Below, piece after piece: positions 30,201 through 37,479 of a stretch of DNA of 47,071 bases. The notes under the pieces were generated by a model. That model made no database searches. It had not been told where the DNA came from and saw only the letters and a program-made list of their open reading frames with translations. The position numbers and the translations under genes were made by a program. Position 1 is the first letter of the stretch. Every line of letters begins with the position of its first letter. The DNA comes from a virus: IMG/VR virus record IMGVR_UViG_3300010396_000056, positions 1 through 47,071 of that record, one strand, 5' to 3'.

Positions 30201-31243
30201 TGGAGACGACTAAGACAGGAGCGCCGTTCGACGCCTACCGTGGCCTCAAGCCTGACGTGGAAGCAACCGGCCTCGCTAAGCTCAAGGACAACGCCATCGT
30301 CAAGGGTGTTGACAGCTTCGCGCAGGGCATCACCCGCGTCACGTTCGACGTGGTACAGCGCAAGTGGAAGGTCATGGACTTTGCGAAGAAAGAGGCTGGG
30401 TGGATAGCCAAGCATCCCGACGCAAACCCTTCCGAGTACGCAACCGCGATGAAGGGATACGCGAAGGAAATCAACGCTGCCTACGGTGGCCTGAATTGGG
30501 ACGTAATGGGTGTAAGCCGGGGTGTGCAGAATGTCTCGCGCCTGTTCCTTCTCGCTCCGGACTGGGCATACTCTAATGTCGCCAATCTCAAGTACGCTTT
30601 CTCCGATGGTGGTACGTCCGGGGCGGCGTCTCGTGCCTTCTTTGTGAAGTCGTTTGCCACAGGCTTTGCGATGACGGCGGCGGCGAGCATCTTCATCGGC
30701 GGCAAGTACGACCCCTCGGACGTGAAGCATATCGATCAGGTGTACCTCGGCACCGACAAGGACGGCAAAGAGATGTACGCCAACTGGTTCTTTGCGGGCG
30801 CACCGAAGGACGCGATGAACCTCGTCAAGCGTTCGTACAGCGAAGGCCCGGTGGCTGGGCTGGCAGAAATCATGCTGAGTAAGGCGTCTCCGGTCGCGGG
30901 AACCATCGTGGATGTGGCGAAGAACAAGGACTACAAGGGAGCACCGATTTACAAGGCTCAAGACGATAGCGTGGACAAGACGGTAAAGACGGCCGAGTAC
31001 GCCGGAAAGAAGCTGCTCCCGATCACTGGCGTCAGCGCAGCGGAAACCGTTGTAGGTGCGCTCACTGACGAAACGCACGAATACTCCTACCGCGATATTC
31101 TGGAGATCGCAGCGGACGCCGTTGGTTCTCCTACGATGCATCAGAAGCCAGCGGACGAAGGTGGCAACAGCAGCGGACGCAGCACTGGAAGGCCAAAGGG
31201 AAGAACAGAAAGCAAGAGATTCAGCATACGGGGTGGACAATGA
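27287..31243 (+). CDS. Large internal virion protein with ParB-like domain (1318 aa)
   Basis: A 1318-residue protein in the position of T7 gp16. It starts with two copies of a TYYDPxTGxPV motif (residues 3-13 and 19-29). A long hydrophobic Gly/Ala-rich segment at about 145-175 could insert in a membrane. A ParB/Srx-type domain lies at about residues 445-530, with EDGNHRLEAARARG as signature. The remainder is helical. No lysozyme or transglycosylase motif (as in T7 gp16's N-terminus) is visible. It is probably part of the ejection complex. Confidence 0.8.
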   Translation: MPTYYDPVTGKPVAQAAKTYYDPTTGAPVQQGAADVPRANPTPVTLPPDFGSDTFKAAVHAQMLGIDPGMAYTNREEIDKQLKSQGAGSYDDGQLDDTIANDIKVGFESSIFGLHHREALPETIKNPGMIDKFVSGLSEMFADLPWYVAGGVVGGAAGSEAPVVGNAVGAAAGAFAIPSAMREALVLGIKDGEVKDFPDLLRRAGKVVWEGTKGAVVGAATELTGGIAPVIAKSPLTSMAIKGLFQATGMTVAADVLEGHLPTAKDFAGNAALIIPLNLITHGLPLLTGDAKQAVMDVYAKDGKTPQETTETLNAQPPVKPDLPEGLRPAIKHAEGVTEGDTTDTHDKLAERVLSDKPVSMEKLEAEPALADDVLQNPTVHDQDVIDRAWQIKSEAINAGETKDLPEGATSVTRDEAVEARESANKTGRHAENMQGVRSLASEMPEGEYVRTEIPIEKIVAAKDADPELVKQYAEREGKFPPSYGTMQKGKVLLEDGNHRLEAARARGDKSLEVIMPRAAFDAYSGEEKPLRIEDEYDRASMKTGRGFVTPDGKFLSRSEARAWMKDNEPDTHEIWLQEQNGDKQAELHTEDYASARNRVQARSLVQGDPVASDIPPDLKRFLAEARSTTGILNKVKAGLGSAKYGYEAIRTLLVGPRNYLRAEGEQVVSGLRKLVPDPVEQQALHFVRDYRDDPEALRSSIEEIRSGDNDKLKAFLPAMERALEPMSPEMEQADAAMTDYFTKALALGRAVGTLDSAIDPSRYSPRLFARVTEEGATGGTGRPTFTDRTVNSIRRDYLHTLDPLKDGTTEARTFNAIDEMSIYNDRHATAVSTALFKQELKNSALGVEGSRGKVPAGWVALTKQFEDKRTFVQDDGTNVTTVKNLYVPKDIADALKPLLEDPGQLSQLSKFLHIQSIVKGIELTLSAFHIKALSVTAFNNMGLKDFVSAMHADSNSADVAEIERRGALYGLETTKTGAPFDAYRGLKPDVEATGLAKLKDNAIVKGVDSFAQGITRVTFDVVQRKWKVMDFAKKEAGWIAKHPDANPSEYATAMKGYAKEINAAYGGLNWDVMGVSRGVQNVSRLFLLAPDWAYSNVANLKYAFSDGGTSGAASRAFFVKSFATGFAMTAAASIFIGGKYDPSDVKHIDQVYLGTDKDGKEMYANWFFAGAPKDAMNLVKRSYSEGPVAGLAEIMLSKASPVAGTIVDVAKNKDYKGAPIYKAQDDSVDKTVKTAEYAGKKLLPITGVSAAETVVGALTDETHEYSYRDILEIAADAVGSPTMHQKPADEGGNSSGRSTGRPKGRTESKRFSIRGGQ

Positions 31244-31386
31244 AGGGAAGAAAGAAAGCAAAGAATAACCGTCATGTTACGGCGGAGCAGCAAGCCGAGA
31301 ACCGCAGAAAGTTGCTCGAAAAACTCAAGCCTGAAGTGGCAGACATGACGAGACGAGAGTTTGCTCGGTTGGGTCTGTACCAATGA
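31240..31386 (+). CDS. 48-aa basic protein
   Basis: A 48-codon gene overlapping the previous stop as ATGA (31240-31243). The strongly basic N-terminus (MKGRKKAKNNRH) is followed by a helical region (AEQQAENRRKLLEKLKPEVADM). Coupled downstream by another ATGA overlap. Nucleic acid binding is conceivable. Unknown. Confidence 0.5.
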   Translation: MKGRKKAKNNRHVTAEQQAENRRKLLEKLKPEVADMTRREFARLGLYQ

Positions 31387-31493
31387 GACGCAGGCGCTAC
31401 ACCGACGAGTATGGCAACATTCAGGTGAACGACCTCGATTGGGCGCACGTTTGGCACTGCATCTGCGAGCAGTTGGGGATTGAGGAATTTTAG
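31383..31493 (+). CDS. 36-aa protein
   Basis: A 36-codon gene (MRRRRYTDEYGNIQVNDLDW...) with a basic start and a short acidic end. It overlaps the genes on both sides (ATGA and TAGTG). The overlaps are the support. Unknown role. Confidence 0.45.
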   Translation: MRRRRYTDEYGNIQVNDLDWAHVWHCICEQLGIEEF

Positions 31494-32749
31494 TGGAAGA
31501 CCTGAAGTCCAAGACCGTGGCGATATGCGACTCCGGGTTATTTGCCGAATGCGCTCGCACACTGTCACGCTCATTTGGCAAGGTCTACTATACGTCGCCG
31601 TGGGTGTCGGACTTCCCGTCCAGTACAAAAACCGAGTTGGGCGAAGGGTTCCCCGAATACGAGCGCGTCAAGGACATCTGGGACATCATTGACGACGTTG
31701 ACCTGTTCGTGTTCCCAGACCAGCATCAAGGACCGCTACAGCAGTACCTCGCAGCGCAGGGTAAGCGTGTGTGGGGAGCGCGGATGGGCGACGAACTTGA
31801 GTCTGCCCGCGCTGAGGCGAAGGACTACTTCAAGACGCTCGGCATCCCCCAAGGAAAGTACGAAGTCATCCAGGGCATGACGGCGCTCCGCAAGTTCCTG
31901 AAGGGCCGCGATGACAAGGTGTGGGTGAAGATCAGCCTCACGCGGAACGACACGGAAACGTTCTCGGTCTGTGGCTACGAAGGCTCGAAGAATCGGCTCG
32001 ACAAGTTTGAGGCGGAGTTGGGGCCGGCTGCGGAAGCAATGGAGTTCGTTGTCGAAGACGATCTTCCCGATACATTGGACATCGCCATTGACACGTTTTG
32101 TGTTGACGGCAAGTACCCCAAGCAGGCGTGCCTCGGAACCGAGAAGAAGGACGAAGGATACATTTGCGCCGTGCATGATTGGGACAAGATGCCACCGGGC
32201 CTGACGGACATCTACGAAAAGCTCGCACCCACTCTGGAGAAGTACGAATACCGCAACGTCATCTCTCTTGAGTCGCGGATGGATGGCAAGACAACGTACC
32301 TCGCAGACCCTTGCTGCCGTGGTGGTTCGCCGCCGTTCGAGTTGCAGCAAAACCTCTATACCAACCTCGCGGAGATTATGTGGGAAGGTGCAGACGGCAA
32401 ACTGGTTGAGCCGAAATTCGCAGCCCGTTATGGTGCTCAGTTCATCATCGAGAGCAAGTGGAGCATCACCAACCCCTTGCTGGTGGAGTTCCCGGCTAAG
32501 TACCGTGAGAACATCAAGCTTCGCTACGCAACCATGTTCGGCAAGCAACTGTGGATACTCCCACAACACTCGGACACTCCCAGCTTCGGTTCCATCGTCA
32601 CGACCGGGGAAAGTTTGGATGAGTGCTTCGACCAAGCAAAGGAGATTGCCCACGAGATAAAAGGCATCGGTATCGAGTGCCTTGTCGGAAGCGTGTCGGG
32701 CCTGCAAGATAATCTTAAGCAATTTGCCAAATGGAACGTACAATTCTAG
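31493..32749 (+). CDS. ATP-grasp-like (GARS/PurD-type) protein
   Basis: A 418-residue protein with an ATP-grasp-type layout: an N-terminal Rossmann-like part (LKSKTVAICDSG...), a central ATP-binding part (KVWVKISLTRND ... AMEFVVEDDLPDTLDIAIDTFCVDG), and a C-terminal part with YLADPCCRGGSPPFELQ. It resembles phosphoribosylamine-glycine ligase-like proteins found occasionally in phages. Such enzymes join a carboxylate to an amine using ATP. It sits between the core and fibre genes. The GTG at 31493 follows GAGGA and overlaps the upstream stop. The substrate is unknown. Confidence 0.6.
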   Translation: MEDLKSKTVAICDSGLFAECARTLSRSFGKVYYTSPWVSDFPSSTKTELGEGFPEYERVKDIWDIIDDVDLFVFPDQHQGPLQQYLAAQGKRVWGARMGDELESARAEAKDYFKTLGIPQGKYEVIQGMTALRKFLKGRDDKVWVKISLTRNDTETFSVCGYEGSKNRLDKFEAELGPAAEAMEFVVEDDLPDTLDIAIDTFCVDGKYPKQACLGTEKKDEGYICAVHDWDKMPPGLTDIYEKLAPTLEKYEYRNVISLESRMDGKTTYLADPCCRGGSPPFELQQNLYTNLAEIMWEGADGKLVEPKFAARYGAQFIIESKWSITNPLLVEFPAKYRENIKLRYATMFGKQLWILPQHSDTPSFGSIVTTGESLDECFDQAKEIAHEIKGIGIECLVGSVSGLQDNLKQFAKWNVQF

Positions 32750-32762
32750 CGAGGACACCACC

Positions 32763-33044
32763 ATGCCACTTGGAACAATCACGCTCGGAGCGGGCGCAAC
32801 CCGCCTCACCACAAGGCCGCTGCGGGCCATGCAGATCAAGTTCTGGCAGGGAGCTTCTGTGTCCTTCGTCGGAGACGATCCCAACGTCACCACAACCACC
32901 GGGATTCCAGTCAAGGTAGCGAGCGCTACGGCTGATCCTACGGTCATTGGCCCATTCACCAGCGGGGCCATCAACCTGAGCAACTACTACGCCATTGGCA
33001 CGACTGCGGATGTTGTTCACTATCAGTACACCGCTGAGGAGTAG
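32763..33044 (+). CDS. Small tail-cluster protein (93 aa)
   Basis: A 93-residue beta-rich protein (MPLGTITLGAGATRLTTRPL...). GAGGA precedes the ATG. Its position just before the fibre gene suggests a minor tail or attachment component. No family recognised. Confidence 0.55.
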   Translation: MPLGTITLGAGATRLTTRPLRAMQIKFWQGASVSFVGDDPNVTTTTGIPVKVASATADPTVIGPFTSGAINLSNYYAIGTTADVVHYQYTAEE

Positions 33045-33046
33045 AG

Positions 33047-34120
33047 ATGTCAGTCGTCACGCTCAATATCAGCGTTTCATACCTCTCATCGGGAAGCGTG
33101 GGGCCGTATGGCTTCAACTTCCCCATCAGTGACCCGTCTGCGCTCAAGGTCATCGTCAACAACAGCGTGGTTTCGCCTACCCTGTACACCATACTCCCGC
33201 TGAACAACAACTACGACAACGGCGGCAGCATCACGTTCGTCTCAGCACCTACGGCGGGGCAAACCGTTGTGTTGCAACGGTCTACCCCGCTCACGCAAAC
33301 CAGCCAGTTCCACGACAACATGCCGAACCCGATGGCGCAGTTTGAGGCGGGTCTGGACAAGCTGACGGAGATAGTTCAAGAGATTGCGGCCAACCAAACA
33401 GGCAGCGGCAGTGGGGCAACCATCGTCACTGCTGGGGCCGGTATCAACGTGACAGGAAGTGGAACCGTGGCTAACCCATACGTCGTGTCTGTGTCCACCG
33501 CTTTCGGCATCCTCACCTTCACTGGTGGGCAGGCTGGGGAGATTGGACAGAGCTTCACCAACCCTTCTTTTGCTGCGACGTACTCAGGCACTCCTACCAG
33601 CGCCAACGTCACGAACACGGACGGCATCGACTCTCCTCTGAATCTGACGGCTCCGTACACTTCGGCGGCGGTCATCGGCACGTTCCACCACACGGCGGCG
33701 GCTACGGTGACGTTCACCCTGACGGCAACCAACGGCGTGTCTAGTCCCACGGCTACGCAGACGCTTACGTGGCAGGAGCGCATCTTTGGCGGAGTGGGAA
33801 CGATTGGCGCAACATCTTCGGTGACAGCCACCGGGACAACGGCAGTGCTGTCAACTGGCGACGCTCTGCCGAGCGCAGGTCTGGGAATAGAGACGATAGG
33901 TCAGAACTTCGGCCCGTTCTCTCCTTCTGGACAAGCGGTGTACTTGCTGCTCAGTGGCGGGTCGCACACCTTCACCGACGCTCTGACCGGTTTCCCATTC
34001 GCCTTCAACACGCCAACATCAGTGACGTTCGTCAACCAGTTCGGCGTGTCGCTTTCGATGTTCCTCTATCAGTCAACCAACAGCCTCACCGGAACCTTCC
34101 AGCCCAAGGTGGCTTCATAA
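33047..34120 (+). CDS. Tail fibre with T7-type N-terminal domain
   Basis: A 357-residue fibre. The N-terminal 110 residues or so (VTLNISVSYLSSGSVGPYGFNFP... ITFVSAPTAGQTVVLQRSTPLTQ... FEAGLDKLTEIVQEI) match the T7 tail fibre (gp17) anchor domain that binds the nozzle. A short Gly/Ser linker then leads to beta-rich, Thr-rich distal domains. It should be the first link of the receptor-binding apparatus; the spikes at 34120 and 37470 may attach to it or act separately. TAATG overlap with the next gene. Confidence 0.8.
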   Translation: MSVVTLNISVSYLSSGSVGPYGFNFPISDPSALKVIVNNSVVSPTLYTILPLNNNYDNGGSITFVSAPTAGQTVVLQRSTPLTQTSQFHDNMPNPMAQFEAGLDKLTEIVQEIAANQTGSGSGATIVTAGAGINVTGSGTVANPYVVSVSTAFGILTFTGGQAGEIGQSFTNPSFAATYSGTPTSANVTNTDGIDSPLNLTAPYTSAAVIGTFHHTAAATVTFTLTATNGVSSPTATQTLTWQERIFGGVGTIGATSSVTATGTTAVLSTGDALPSAGLGIETIGQNFGPFSPSGQAVYLLLSGGSHTFTDALTGFPFAFNTPTSVTFVNQFGVSLSMFLYQSTNSLTGTFQPKVAS

Positions 34121-37100
34121 TGAGATTCAAATACCTCGCCGTCGCGTTCCTTGCCACCTTCCCGGCGTTGGCGCAGATTCCTGCTCCTCAGATACCCCTG
34201 ACCGGCAACATCGGCGCGCAGGGCTTCCCCGTGCTCAACAACGGCACGCTCATCATGGCCTCGGACGCCAACCGAACCTTGACGGCGCAGGAAACGAGCG
34301 CGATATCGGTCAAGGTGACAAGCTCGGTGTCGCTCACAGCCACGCGCAACATCATCTACCCTGCCGGACGCTTCCTCGTCACCGTGGAGAACGCCACGAC
34401 AGGCGGTCAAACCATCAACGTCTGCGGAGCGTCGGGAGGCTGCTATGCCGTCCCCAACGACGGCAACCTGTACACGGTATGGAACGACGGCACAGGGTTT
34501 GTCGGGCCTCCTGCGGGTGGTGGAGGTTCGGGTTGCATCCCTGGTGGTAGTACCGGCGTCTTGCAGAAGAACGGCGGCGGTGGAACCTGCTCTCCTTCCA
34601 GCATCACAGACAACGGCTCTACGGTGGTGGGTACGGAACCGGCGACATTCCCTGCGGTTAACACGGTCATCAACGCGGGCAGTTCGCTGTCGGCGGCTGT
34701 GACGGCGTGCGGATCTGCGCAGACTACCATCCAGATCACGCAGACTATTGCGGTGGGCTCGGGGATTACCGTGCCGGCGAACTGCACGCTGCAACCCGAT
34801 TCAGCAGGGCTACTGACTGGTACCTCGATCACGATCAATGGGCCAATCGTTGCGTCGAAGCATCAGATTTTCGGAGCGGGTCTCGCGGTCACGGGCCTGG
34901 GTGGAGATATCCCTGTCGAATGGTTCGGCGGGAAGCTGGACGGCACGCTCACGCCCAGCACCGGAACGGACAACTGCACACCCTTCGCAGCGGCTATCGC
35001 ATCCCTTACGGCGGGTGGCAACGTCACATTGCTGGCCGGAAACGGGACACTTCTGGGCTATCGAACTACCTGCGAGTGGGACATTACCACGACAGGAACA
35101 GGCATCGTTGGTGTGGCGCTTGACCAGAATTATGGATCACCATATCCCGGAGGACACGGATCGACTCTCATTCTCGATAGCGCCACGATCAACGGCATCA
35201 TCATCAGCCCGCCAGCTCAAGACAACACGGTGCGGAATGTCAACGTCGTGCGGACTGTGAGGCCCACAGGAACCACGTCGAAGGGCATCGGAGTTGTAGG
35301 AACTCCCAGCGCCTTGGTTCCGGGAGTGATTATCGAGAACAACGCATCCTCTGATAGCGTGAACGACTTCTATTTCAAAGGAGCGGCCTTCTCGGCGGCT
35401 GGTCGAGTCGCATATAACGGAGCCTATTGGGGCAATACGGGCCTCTCCTCGCCGGCAAGCGGAGGGTGTGGATTTTTCATTGATAGCGGAGACGGAACAG
35501 CCAGCAATTCGACCCTGTTCAATTCTCCTAACTCTGCTCAGACAGCTACAGCCAGCACTGGACTAACTGGACTCTGCATCAAGGGAATCAATGTCAGCGA
35601 CAACGTAATAAACGCCTTTCAGTCGGCCAACATGGATTACAGTATTGACGTTGAAAACACAGGCACCACCAGCTTTGTCGCACAGGACTTGGCTATTTAC
35701 AACTCAGTGAACACTTCCTGCAACATAGCCTGCGTGAAGATAAACGGTGCGCAGTCATCCACTGACCTTGCCCCCCACGTCATCATCAGCGGCGGAAATT
35801 TTTTCCCGACAGGTACGGGTGCCGTGGGTATTCTCGTTTCACACAGCACGAACGTTGGTGTGTCCGGAGCACAGATATTACCAGGGGGGTCGGGCGTCAC
35901 CGATATTTCTCTGGACACCGTGGATGGCTTCACGGTCACAAACAGCACGATAGACGGTCTCGACTTCGGTACAGGCGTAGGCGTTTCCTGCCTGAACTCC
36001 ACCAAAGGCACCATCAGCAACAACCAAATCAAGCTTTATACGAGCGGCACCGGCATCAAGAATGTTGGGTGCACGCTGGTCTCAGAGCAGGGCAACAGCA
36101 TCGCGGCCCCGACAGGTGGAACGCTAGGCACCGGCATGAGCTTCGACTCGGGCAGCTCGAACAACGGGCCATGGTCGCTGAACAACATCGACGCCGCGAC
36201 GGTGACTACACCGGTGAGCGATGCCGGGACGAACAACAACGATCCGCAGTTGAACTCCTCGCGCATGTCGCAGGCTACAACCTCAGCGTTTGGCGTGGTC
36301 AAGCCTGACGGAACGACCATCACCATCTCTGGCGGAGTAATCTCTGCGTCGGGTGGCGGCGGCGGTACCGTGGTAGACGGCGCAGGAACCACCACGCCGG
36401 GGCAGATTGCTATCTCCACCACCACGACGCATCAGATTGGCTACACGACGACTCCCGCCCTCGGTACTCCAGCCAGCGGCGTCATCACGAATCTTTCGGG
36501 TACATGCGCATCATGCAATATCGGCGGCAGCGCAGGAAGCGCAACGACTGCTACCAATCTTGCCGGCGGCGCACTCGGCTCCGCACCCTACCAGAGCGCT
36601 GCAAACGCTACATCCTTCATCACGAGCCCAACGACCAGCGGACACACGTTCTTCTACGGATGGCAGCCTTCAGGAAGTGCTATTGCTCCTGCGGCGATCG
36701 ATGGCGCGACGTATCTAGCATCTCCTCCAGCGATTGGAGGCACGACGCCTGCGGCGGTCACGGGCACAGCCGTTACTGCTACCAATGGATTCACATCTTC
36801 GGTAGCAGCAACAAATGCCAATCTTTTCTACGGCGGTACGGAATTTTTTTATAACCCAGCGGTAAATGATTCTTCGATCACTATTACAGGTGTGCCTAAT
36901 GTGGGAACTGGTACCACGTCTTTACCCCTCGTATACCTTCATCCATCCGCCGCCTCCACTGTATCAACATGGAGCACTTCTGGAACATATATGGGATGGA
37001 ATGCTGCTTCGGGTTTCGTGGGTAATTTCATGGACTTTCACGTAAATGGCGGAACTTCTGTAGCCAAATTGGATGCGAGCGGAAACCTTACTGTGGCGTC

Positions 37101-37479
37101 ATGCGCAGGATGCAGTGCAGTAAACAAGCGCTCCATCGCCTTCCAATACGGCTCCCCGGGCGGCTCTGCGCTATCGACCGGCGTCATGGGATACCTCACC
37201 GTTCCGTTCGCCTGCACGATCAGCGGCTGGTCGATTCAAGTTGACGCGGGAACGGCCACGATCAAGTTCCTGAAGGTCGCGGCGGGTACGGCGATTCCTA
37301 CCCTTGGATCGAACAGCATCAACACTTCGGGCGTATCGATCTCGACAGGCACGGTCATTCAATCGACCACGCTTACCGACTTCACGACGACTGCGGTCAC
37401 GGCGAACGACATCGTGGCGGCTGACCTCATCACTACTTCGGGCGTTGGGTATATCGCGGGGCAGCTCACATGCCAATAA
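34120..37479 (+). CDS. Signal-peptide-bearing beta-helix spike-like protein
   Basis: A 1119-residue protein. Residues 1-18 (MRFKYLAVAFLATFPALA) are a classic Sec signal with an AxA-type cleavage site before Q19. The body is long and repetitive with Gly, Ser, Thr and Asn, the character of a parallel beta-helix. A segment near residue 270-300 resembles pectate-lyase-3-type motifs of tailspike depolymerases (EWFGGKLDG ... NCTPFAAAIASL). Phage tail proteins normally lack signal peptides. The start overlaps the fibre stop (TAATG), with AAGGTGG upstream. No catalytic residues can be named with confidence. Confidence 0.75.
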   Translation: MRFKYLAVAFLATFPALAQIPAPQIPLTGNIGAQGFPVLNNGTLIMASDANRTLTAQETSAISVKVTSSVSLTATRNIIYPAGRFLVTVENATTGGQTINVCGASGGCYAVPNDGNLYTVWNDGTGFVGPPAGGGGSGCIPGGSTGVLQKNGGGGTCSPSSITDNGSTVVGTEPATFPAVNTVINAGSSLSAAVTACGSAQTTIQITQTIAVGSGITVPANCTLQPDSAGLLTGTSITINGPIVASKHQIFGAGLAVTGLGGDIPVEWFGGKLDGTLTPSTGTDNCTPFAAAIASLTAGGNVTLLAGNGTLLGYRTTCEWDITTTGTGIVGVALDQNYGSPYPGGHGSTLILDSATINGIIISPPAQDNTVRNVNVVRTVRPTGTTSKGIGVVGTPSALVPGVIIENNASSDSVNDFYFKGAAFSAAGRVAYNGAYWGNTGLSSPASGGCGFFIDSGDGTASNSTLFNSPNSAQTATASTGLTGLCIKGINVSDNVINAFQSANMDYSIDVENTGTTSFVAQDLAIYNSVNTSCNIACVKINGAQSSTDLAPHVIISGGNFFPTGTGAVGILVSHSTNVGVSGAQILPGGSGVTDISLDTVDGFTVTNSTIDGLDFGTGVGVSCLNSTKGTISNNQIKLYTSGTGIKNVGCTLVSEQGNSIAAPTGGTLGTGMSFDSGSSNNGPWSLNNIDAATVTTPVSDAGTNNNDPQLNSSRMSQATTSAFGVVKPDGTTITISGGVISASGGGGGTVVDGAGTTTPGQIAISTTTTHQIGYTTTPALGTPASGVITNLSGTCASCNIGGSAGSATTATNLAGGALGSAPYQSAANATSFITSPTTSGHTFFYGWQPSGSAIAPAAIDGATYLASPPAIGGTTPAAVTGTAVTATNGFTSSVAATNANLFYGGTEFFYNPAVNDSSITITGVPNVGTGTTSLPLVYLHPSAASTVSTWSTSGTYMGWNAASGFVGNFMDFHVNGGTSVAKLDASGNLTVASCAGCSAVNKRSIAFQYGSPGGSALSTGVMGYLTVPFACTISGWSIQVDAGTATIKFLKVAAGTAIPTLGSNSINTSGVSISTGTVIQSTTLTDFTTTAVTANDIVAADLITTSGVGYIAGQLTCQ

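Noticed and set aside
29690-31261. 523-codon minus-strand open frame opposite the large core protein
   Set aside because: Composition typical of antisense reading; no SD or domain.
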